NCBI GenBank assembly: GCA_041652755.1
Contig: JBAZGS010000010.1
Location: forward strand, 1 to 28,492
DNA from: JAQTTT01 sp041652755
GTDB lineage: Archaea > Nanobdellota > Nanobdellia > Tiddalikarchaeales > Tiddalikarchaeaceae
DNA length: 28,492 nt
Direction: 5' to 3'
In this document: positions 22,697 through 28,492 of the stretch, piece by piece
How positions within the stretch are numbered: the stretch's first letter is position 1
How the letters are laid out: the number at the start of each line of letters is the position of its first letter
Position numbers and translations under genes: made by a program
The notes under the pieces: generated by a model
Seen by the model: only the letters and a program-made list of their open reading frames with translations
Database searches by the model: none
What the model was told of the DNA's origin: nothing

Positions 22697-25087
22697 TTAT
22701 AAGATTTTAGGGTCTTCTCTTGTTTTTTTAAGATTATTCTCTATTAATAATTTATGCTCTATCTGCGCCACTATAGACCTAGTTCTTTCAATAACATCAG
22801 GATTGACACTTATTTTGTCAATTCCGCATTTAACTAAAAACTTGGTAAAATCAGAATAAACGCTTGGCGCTTGTCCGCAAATGCTTGTTTTAACCTTGTA
22901 TTCCCTGCAAATTCTTATTGTTCTTTCAAGCATTCTAAGCACTGCTTCATTCCTTTCATCAAACCATTCATTCAATTTTCCATTATCCCTGTCAACCCCA
23001 AGCACTAATTGGGTTAAGTCATTGCTTCCAATTGAGATGAAATCGATTCCCATCTCACAGAACTTGTCTATTAATATCACTGCACTTGGAACTTCAACCA
23101 TTATTCCGACTTTTAATCCGCTATTCTTTAACCCTTCATCTTCAATGATTTTGTAAATCTTTTCTAGTTCCCAAGTGTTCCTTACAAAAGGAATCATTAA
23201 TTCAACATTAGTCATTCCATAAGTGTCTTTAACTTTCTTCAAAGCCTTTAGCTCCATCTTAAAAGTTTCAACGTATTCAGGGCTTACATACCTGCTTGCT
23301 CCACGCCAACCAATCATTGGGTTCCTTTCTTCCGGCTCAAACTCTGCGCCTCCAGGCAAATCCCTGTACTCATTAGTTTTGAAATCAAGCGCCCTGTAAG
23401 TAACTGGCCTAGGCTGGAATTTTCTTGCAACTTTAGCTATTTCTCCTGCAAATTTATCAATGAATTCTTGGGATTTTCCCTCTTTAATCATTGCGCTTGG
23501 GTGCATATTCAGCTCAGCTGCTATGAATTCAGCGCGGAGTAATCCAACACCATCAACGTCTCTGTTGTAAACATTATCAACCAAGTCAGGGGTGCTTAAA
23601 TTAACATGAATTTCAGTTCCAGTGACTATTTTTCTGTAAAAATTATTTAATCCAGTTGTTTGAGCATCCACTTTTTCAGTTTTTTGCTCTTTTAATTCAA
23701 GAATTTCCTCGCTTTTTCCCATATAAACAACGCCGTTTGTTGCATCCATTGTAACAACATCACCGTCTTTTAATAAAGCAGTTGCTTTTTGTGTGCCTAC
23801 AATGCAAGGAGTTCCCAATTCCCTTGAAACAATTGCTGCATGGCAAGTCATTCCTCCTTCATCAGTTATTATTCCTGAAGCTTTTTTCATTGCAGGAACC
23901 ATGTTAGGGTCAGTCATTTTAGTGACCATGATATCTCCTGGCTTAATCTTGTCCAATTCATCAACGCTTTTTATTTTCACAACCTTGCCTACTGCAACTC
24001 CTGGGCTTGCTCCTAAACCATGAAGTATATCCTCTTTTCCTTCTTTTTCTTTATCGCTTACAACATCTTTTTTAAGATTATCTAATGTAGTAATTGGCCT
24101 AGATTGGGTTATGAAGATTTCATTGTTCTCAACAGCCCATTCAATATCTTGAGGAAAATCATAATGGTCTTCAATGGATTTTATTATCTTTGCAAGCTTT
24201 AATATAACCTCATCCTTAAGCACTTGCTTTTCCTGCAAATCTTCTTCAACATTTACCCATTCAATGCTTGCCTTGCTGGTTCTTACCAGTTTTCTTTCCT
24301 GTTTTTTTACCTGCTTGGATTTAATTGCCAAATCTTCCTTGTTAATAATATACAAGTCAGGATTAACTTCACCTAAGACTATTGCTTCGCCTAATCCGTA
24401 TCCTGCCTCAATAATCATTTCATCCTTATTCCCTGTTGAAGGATTAGCGCTGAAAGCAACGCCGCTCATGTCGCTGCTTATCATTTTCTGCACAACAACT
24501 GCTATTTTTACATTCATGTGAGGGTAATTATTCTTAGCCCTGTAATAAGTTGCTCTTGCAGTGAACAAAGATGCCCAGCATTTCCTGACAGCTTTAACAA
24601 CTTCAGCAGTTCCAATAATATTTAGGAAAGTTTCCTGCTGCCCTGCAAAACTAGCATCAGGCAAATCCTCAGCAGTTGCGCTGCTTCTCACAGCAACCAA
24701 AACATCATTAATGCTTGTTTTTATGATTTCAGAATCATGGCCTATAATGTTTATTTTAGAATCCTTTTTCATCAAATTATAATTATTAATAATTTCTTCA
24801 GTGATATCAGCAGGCATTTCTTTAGAGATTATTAAATCCCTTATTTTTTTAGTCAATGACTGCAAGCTTTCATTATTTTCAGTGTCAAGAGTGCTTAATA
24901 TTTTTGTTATTTCATCAACTAATCCAGTGTCGTTTAAGAATTTCCAGTAAGCTTGGGCTGTAACAATGAATCCATTAGGTATTGGAAATCCAGCCTGATA
25001 CATTTCACCAAGGTTTGCGCCTTTTCCGCCAGCAAATGAGATATCTTTTTTAGATGTTTCTTTAAACCATTTAACAAACTCAGACAT
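22697..25087 (-). CDS. ppsA: Phosphoenolpyruvate synthase
   Basis: A 796-residue enzyme converting pyruvate, ATP and water to phosphoenolpyruvate, AMP and phosphate, the entry to gluconeogenesis. The ATP-grasp domain (about 1-340) has SFAGGKGANLGEM and VAVRSSATAEDLPDASFAGQ; the swivelling phosphohistidine domain carries His416 in GGMTCHAAIVSRELGTP; the PEP-binding TIM barrel (about 480-785) has DGVGLLRAEF, GIMVEVPSA, IGSNDLTQ and catalytic Cys737 (ICGQAPS). No intein or gap is seen. The ATG lies about 27 bases after a minus-strand CTTTTTAAAT box. Confidence 0.96.
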   Translation of the reverse strand: MSEFVKWFKETSKKDISFAGGKGANLGEMYQAGFPIPNGFIVTAQAYWKFLNDTGLVDEITKILSTLDTENNESLQSLTKKIRDLIISKEMPADITEEIINNYNLMKKDSKINIIGHDSEIIKTSINDVLVAVRSSATAEDLPDASFAGQQETFLNIIGTAEVVKAVRKCWASLFTARATYYRAKNNYPHMNVKIAVVVQKMISSDMSGVAFSANPSTGNKDEMIIEAGYGLGEAIVLGEVNPDLYIINKEDLAIKSKQVKKQERKLVRTSKASIEWVNVEEDLQEKQVLKDEVILKLAKIIKSIEDHYDFPQDIEWAVENNEIFITQSRPITTLDNLKKDVVSDKEKEGKEDILHGLGASPGVAVGKVVKIKSVDELDKIKPGDIMVTKMTDPNMVPAMKKASGIITDEGGMTCHAAIVSRELGTPCIVGTQKATALLKDGDVVTMDATNGVVYMGKSEEILELKEQKTEKVDAQTTGLNNFYRKIVTGTEIHVNLSTPDLVDNVYNRDVDGVGLLRAEFIAAELNMHPSAMIKEGKSQEFIDKFAGEIAKVARKFQPRPVTYRALDFKTNEYRDLPGGAEFEPEERNPMIGWRGASRYVSPEYVETFKMELKALKKVKDTYGMTNVELMIPFVRNTWELEKIYKIIEDEGLKNSGLKVGIMVEVPSAVILIDKFCEMGIDFISIGSNDLTQLVLGVDRDNGKLNEWFDERNEAVLRMLERTIRICREYKVKTSICGQAPSVYSDFTKFLVKCGIDKISVNPDVIERTRSIVAQIEHKLLIENNLKKTREDPKIL

Positions 25088-25121
25088 TAAGTAAAAAAAG
25101 GTGCTGATTATTTAAAAAGAT

Positions 25122-25670
25122 TTATTCTTTTTTAACAATATCTTTCTTAGTGACTTCAATATAAGATTTGAAGGGGATTTTGCATTTCGCTTTCCTTAAA
25201 GCTTCCCTTGCAATTGCCTCTTTTTCAATGGGTATTTCAATGAACATTATTTCCTGGCCTGCATTAACCCTTGCAGCCAAATTAGTTGGCTTTCCGTAAG
25301 CTCTTGCCATACCTGTGGAGTAACGGTCAGCTCCTGCTCCCATAGCAATAGGATGAATTCTTACAATATGATGAGGGAAAACTTTTATTTTAAAATAAAA
25401 TCCTGTTTGCTTTCCTCCAAAACTTTTAAGCAAAAACTTGTTGGCAGTTTGCCTGCTGGCTTCAATAGCATTATCTAACAAAGTTCCTGTCTGCAATGTG
25501 AAAAGGCTTATTCTCATAGGGTAATTGGAATTAATATCTCCCATGTCAAATTTTACAGTCCTTTTGCTAGGAATACCTCCCCTAATATACATGTGCTGCT
25601 TGAACTTTGATTTTCTAGTATAAGGTCTTTTAACCTGCTTGTATACATCACTGCCTCTTAATGCCACCAT
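25122..25670 (-). CDS. rpl10e: Large-subunit ribosomal protein uL16 (L10e type)
   Basis: A 182-residue archaeal/eukaryotic-type uL16. Family segments: RPYTRKSKFKQHMYIRGGIP near the start, PMRISLFTL, EASRQTANKFL, FYFKIKVFPHHIVRIHP, ADRYSTGMARAYGKP and LAARVNAGQEIMFIEIP. It binds 23S rRNA beside the A site and the central protuberance. A minus-strand GTTTTTAAAA box about 30 bases before the ATG lies inside the end of the neighbouring hydrolase gene, so it has its own promoter. It is separated from other ribosomal protein genes. Confidence 0.95.
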   Translation of the reverse strand: MVALRGSDVYKQVKRPYTRKSKFKQHMYIRGGIPSKRTVKFDMGDINSNYPMRISLFTLQTGTLLDNAIEASRQTANKFLLKSFGGKQTGFYFKIKVFPHHIVRIHPIAMGAGADRYSTGMARAYGKPTNLAARVNAGQEIMFIEIPIEKEAIAREALRKAKCKIPFKSYIEVTKKDIVKKE

Positions 25671-25691
25671 AGTATTGTAAATGATTAAATA

Positions 25692-26489
25692 TCATTTTAA
25701 AAACTTTTCTTTTAATTTTTTAATAAAAGCTACAACATGCACAGAGATATCATTTAATTCCTTCTTAAAAAATGGAGTATGAAAGTAATTTAAAATAATT
25801 AATTTGCTATTTTTTATATTATAATTCAAGTATTCTGCATGAGATAAAGGTATTAATTCATCTTTTTTTCCATGAATTATCAAAATAGGCATGCGTATTT
25901 TTTTTGCATAAGATATTAAGTCAAGAGTTTTTATTTCATCAATCATTTTGCTTCCAATTGCCTCCTTCTCAATTTTTGTCAAAATCTTGTCTTTGGATTC
26001 CTTCAATTTTTCAAATTTGTCAACTAGTTTAATGTCTTTGGGATTAATTTTTTCTAAAAAAACATAAGGGGAGTACTTTATCAAAGAATCAGAAAAAGTG
26101 ACATATGGAAAAACTAATGGGTTGACAAGAATCATTGCGCAAATGTTTGGATTAATGCTTGGCATAATCATTGAAACAGCGCACCCTAAACTATGCCCTA
26201 TTAATATTACTTTTTTGTATCCAGAGTTTTCAATAGCCAAATTAAGCTCACTTGCCTGCTTATGAATTGTTGAATCCGAATAATTGCCTTCGCTTTCTCC
26301 GCATCCTGAAAAATCAAGCCTTAAAGAATCAACCTTTAGCCCTTTAAGCATGCTTTCGATTTTTTTGAAAAGCAAAAAATCCTTGCTGCCCTTAAATCCA
26401 TGAGCCATAACTGCCAAAATTTCTGAATTATTATTCTGCAGCTCATAAGTTAAAGTTTCATCAAATTCGTTTTTGAAAATGTATTTCAT
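25692..26489 (-). CDS. Alpha/beta hydrolase (serine esterase-like)
   Basis: A 265-residue protein with the complete triad: nucleophile Ser100 in LIGHSLGCA, Asp210 in HGKKDELIP and His237 in YFHTPFF. The oxyanion segment AHGFKGSKD (about 29-37) precedes the fold core SLRLDFSGCGESEG, and a helical lid occupies about 135-190. No signal peptide, so cytoplasmic. It most likely cleaves an ester or amide, substrate unknown. It shares a 39-base divergent promoter region with the 154-residue helical gene. Confidence 0.88.
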   Translation of the reverse strand: MKYIFKNEFDETLTYELQNNNSEILAVMAHGFKGSKDFLLFKKIESMLKGLKVDSLRLDFSGCGESEGNYSDSTIHKQASELNLAIENSGYKKVILIGHSLGCAVSMIMPSINPNICAMILVNPLVFPYVTFSDSLIKYSPYVFLEKINPKDIKLVDKFEKLKESKDKILTKIEKEAIGSKMIDEIKTLDLISYAKKIRMPILIIHGKKDELIPLSHAEYLNYNIKNSKLIILNYFHTPFFKKELNDISVHVVAFIKKLKEKFLK

Positions 26490-26528
26490 AAAAAGTATTA
26501 AAAGCTATCAGCATTTATTAATTATTTC

Positions 26529-26993
26529 ATGCAAAGCTCTACTGAATTAGTTAATGAAGCGATTAAGGAGGCAAAAATTGCGGATTATGTGCTTCAGATA
26601 ACGAACAAGGTCATAAAGGACAAAAAAATAGTTGTAAGCACTTTAATTCATCTGAAAAAATCCTTGCTGCTTTCCTTCAAGGCTTATTTAATCTTTGAAA
26701 AAGAAAAAGGCAACATTCATAACATTTTCACTGATGAAAGCTTATTATTAAATTATTTCCTTGAAAATTATTCTTCAAAATTCTCAATTACTCCTGATTC
26801 CAAAAAAGATATAATCACAATTTTTAATTCAATTAAATCTTATGATTTAAGGGGGATGGTTCTGGAAAAAAATGACAAGTACACATTCATTTCAGAGAGC
26901 TATGAATTGATAAATTTCAAATTTGAGGAAATTAAGCAATTTATTAAAACCGCACTGGATTTATCCAAACGAATAGAGGCAATGATTAAATGA
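26529..26993 (+). CDS. Helical protein, first of a related pair
   Basis: A 154-residue protein, apparently all-helical: TLIHLKKSLLLSFKAYLIFE (about 38-57) and FEEIKQFIKTALDLSKRIEA (about 131-150) are long amphipathic helices, with a short strand-like hairpin between. It resembles small four-helix proteins such as HEPN in outline, but no clear RX4-6H nuclease motif is seen. The next gene appears to be a diverged paralogue and starts in the stop codon (ATGA at 26990). A TATA-like TATTAAAAGC lies about 25 bases before the start. Confidence 0.65.
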   Translation: MQSSTELVNEAIKEAKIADYVLQITNKVIKDKKIVVSTLIHLKKSLLLSFKAYLIFEKEKGNIHNIFTDESLLLNYFLENYSSKFSITPDSKKDIITIFNSIKSYDLRGMVLEKNDKYTFISESYELINFKFEEIKQFIKTALDLSKRIEAMIK

Positions 26994-27394
26994 TTGATTT
27001 AGACTATTTGAAAAGAAGCAAGGAAGAAATTAAGAATTTCATTGAACTTTTCAGGTTTTTAAATGAAAAAACTTTCAATAATCTAATAATTCATATGCAA
27101 AAATCCATGCTTTTCATGGTGGATTCCTTGGCAGGCAGGCATGTTGATTTGCTTACAGAGTATGCATATGTGAAAGAAAAAACTTACCCTTATTTTGGGA
27201 ATGAATTTTTTGAAACCTATTTCTTGCTTAGTAGCATAAACAAAAAAAACATAAAATTCCTTACAAATGAAAAAATAATAGTGACTGGAAAAAAGCCATA
27301 CAAATTGGACACTGAATATTTTAAAGAGCTGGCAAAAACAATAATTAATTATTTTAATATAATCTATTCAAGAGTTGAGAACAATGGGGTTTGA
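26990..27394 (+). CDS. Helical protein, second of a related pair
   Basis: A 134-residue helical protein. IHMQKSMLFMVDSLA aligns with IHLKKSLLLSFKAYL of the preceding protein and FKELAKTIINYFNIIYSRVE with its C-terminal helix, so the two look like tandem paralogues. It starts within the upstream stop (4-base overlap) and its end overlaps the DedA gene start by 11 bases, giving a tightly coupled three-gene unit. Function unknown; a complex between the two proteins is a reasonable inference. Confidence 0.65.
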   Translation: MIDLDYLKRSKEEIKNFIELFRFLNEKTFNNLIIHMQKSMLFMVDSLAGRHVDLLTEYAYVKEKTYPYFGNEFFETYFLLSSINKKNIKFLTNEKIIVTGKKPYKLDTEYFKELAKTIINYFNIIYSRVENNGV

Positions 27395-28034
27395 AGCAGT
27401 TATTGAATATGTCATGGAATTAATCAGAACTACTGGTTCTCTTGGAGTGTTTATTGGAGTTCTAATTGAAAGCGTGCTGGCTCCAATCCCAAGCCCTTTA
27501 ATAATAATGGCTGCAGGGTTCATAATGCTTCCAGCCAATGCAGGAATTCTTGAAATAATAGTTCCATTATTATTCACCATAACTTTGCCTGGAGCCATTG
27601 CTTCAACACTAGGCTCATATATAGGCTACGGCATTGGTTACTACGGGGGCAAGCCATTGATTAAAAAATTTGAATGGCTGCTAGGGGTAAGCTGGGATGA
27701 GTTAGATAAGGCTGCCAAGTATTTTCAGAAGGGAATAAAGGATGAAATAATAATATTTCTGGCAAGGGCTATTCCCATAATGCCTTTAAGCGTTTTCAGC
27801 GCACTTGCAGGAGTGCTCAGGTTTGAGATTAAAAAATTCACATTGTTCACTTTTTTAGGAACATTAGTCAGGGTTTTTGTTTTAGGAATTATTGGCTGGA
27901 TAATGGGCTCAGCTTACAGCCAAATGGCTAATAATATTGACAGCTGGGAAATAATAGGTTACTGCATCATAGCATTAATGGTGGCAGTAGGAATTTATTA
28001 CTTATACAAAAACAAAAAAAAAGCCAAAAAATGA
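27384..28034 (+). CDS. DedA-family (VTT/SNARE-associated domain) membrane protein
   Basis: A 216-residue membrane protein with four to six hydrophobic segments. Family features are the early FIGVLIESVLAPIPSPLII, the re-entrant segment GAIASTLGSYIGYGIGYYGG and FLARAIPIMPLSVFSALAGV with its arginine and prolines. Characterised DedA relatives include polyprenyl-phosphate and phospholipid flippases/scramblases. ATG 27384 is preferred over TTG 27375; either overlaps the upstream gene, so translation is likely coupled. A lysine-rich end (KNKKKAKK) should face the cytoplasm. Confidence 0.88.
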   Translation: MGFEAVIEYVMELIRTTGSLGVFIGVLIESVLAPIPSPLIIMAAGFIMLPANAGILEIIVPLLFTITLPGAIASTLGSYIGYGIGYYGGKPLIKKFEWLLGVSWDELDKAAKYFQKGIKDEIIIFLARAIPIMPLSVFSALAGVLRFEIKKFTLFTFLGTLVRVFVLGIIGWIMGSAYSQMANNIDSWEIIGYCIIALMVAVGIYYLYKNKKKAKK

Positions 28035-28038
28035 TTAA

Positions 28039-28491
28039 TTATTTCTCATCTTCTTCTTTTAATTTTTTAAAAGTCATTATTCCTATAAAGTGTGAAGGTT
28101 CCTCACTAATTGTTTCTTCAAGATTTTCCATTCTTTTATTATAATAATCCGACAAGATTTTGCCTTCTTTTGAATTAGCTATTTCATTAAAGTCATTTTC
28201 ATATTTTTTTGCTGATTCACTTTGCTCGTTTATTTTGGTTGCTGTAGAATAGTTGGAGCTAATTGTCATTATGTCTAGCTCTTTTTGGGTTATGTCATAA
28301 ATAACTTTGTTATTATTTTCTTGTTTTTCGAAATAAAATTTTAACAAAGAATATGTGTTTTTAAAAATTGAGGGTAAATTTTTGGAGTCAATATTTGAAA
28401 ACATTTCTTTTGATTTTTCATAATTGCCAAGTTCATCAATTATTTTTCCAAGTTCTTTAACTGGATTTTTTTGTTTATTGAATAATTTCAT
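28039..28491 (-). CDS. Hypothetical helical protein at the window edge
   Basis: A 150-residue, highly charged soluble protein starting MKLFNKQKNPVKELGK with helical stretches and an acidic end (FKKLKEEDEK). The ATG at 28491 is one base from the window end, so a longer form cannot be excluded. No family recognised. It is convergent with the DedA gene, with 4 bases between the stops. Confidence 0.55.
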   Translation of the reverse strand: MKLFNKQKNPVKELGKIIDELGNYEKSKEMFSNIDSKNLPSIFKNTYSLLKFYFEKQENNNKVIYDITQKELDIMTISSNYSTATKINEQSESAKKYENDFNEIANSKEGKILSDYYNKRMENLEETISEEPSHFIGIMTFKKLKEEDEK

Positions 28492-28492
28492 G

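Noticed and set aside
22697..25087. Intein or frameshift in phosphoenolpyruvate synthase
   Set aside because: All domains are present in order and total length is normal.

Overview
The window (about 30% GC by eye) reads as a gene-dense piece of an archaeal genome, most likely from a small DPANN-type lineage (Woesearchaeota/Pacearchaeota-like; lineage is inference). Archaeal markers are pelota, an L10e-type uL16 ribosomal protein, class III (pilin-like) signal sequences, dodecin, an archaeal-type nucleotidyltransferase, and a uniform promoter style: a T/A-rich TATA box centred about 25-31 bases before the start codon, so most first genes should be leaderless. Internal operon genes instead use ATGA overlaps or GAGGTG-type ribosome binding sites.

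Layout. 1-4550: a zinc-ribbon protein cut by the window edge, an amino-acid permease, and a large secreted pilin-anchored protein ending in a seven-repeat beta-propeller. 4547-8509: a sugar-phosphate nucleotidyltransferase, divergent across an operator-like repeat region from a two-gene unit encoding a winged-helix regulator with an S-layer-like domain and pelota, then a small helical protein. 8547-11838: gatC, an undescribed 51-residue ORF, gatA and gatB (tRNA-dependent amidotransferase). 11833-13367: a Nudix protein, a double zinc ribbon and a small membrane protein.

13368-14795 is the most unusual part: a 55-residue ORF with a strong ribosome binding site, two tRNA-Leu genes (anticodons UAG and CAG) each followed by tandem 77- or 76-bp repeats that re-copy the last 17 bases of that tRNA, a dodecin gene between them, and a tRNA-Thr whose anticodon reads AGU (A at position 34, which archaea normally avoid).

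14796-22656: endonuclease IV, a GNAT-like protein, pyrF-pyrE (last steps of UMP synthesis; PyrE carries insertions), tRNA-dihydrouridine synthase, a membrane protein plus winged-helix pair, an ACT-domain protein, RNase Z and an unknown protein. 22697-28491: phosphoenolpyruvate synthase, ribosomal protein uL16/L10e, an alpha/beta hydrolase, a three-gene overlapping unit (two related helical proteins plus a DedA-family membrane protein) and an unknown protein. Much of the set serves tRNA and translation (GatCAB, RNase Z, Dus, pelota, uL16, three tRNAs), with some central metabolism and DNA repair.
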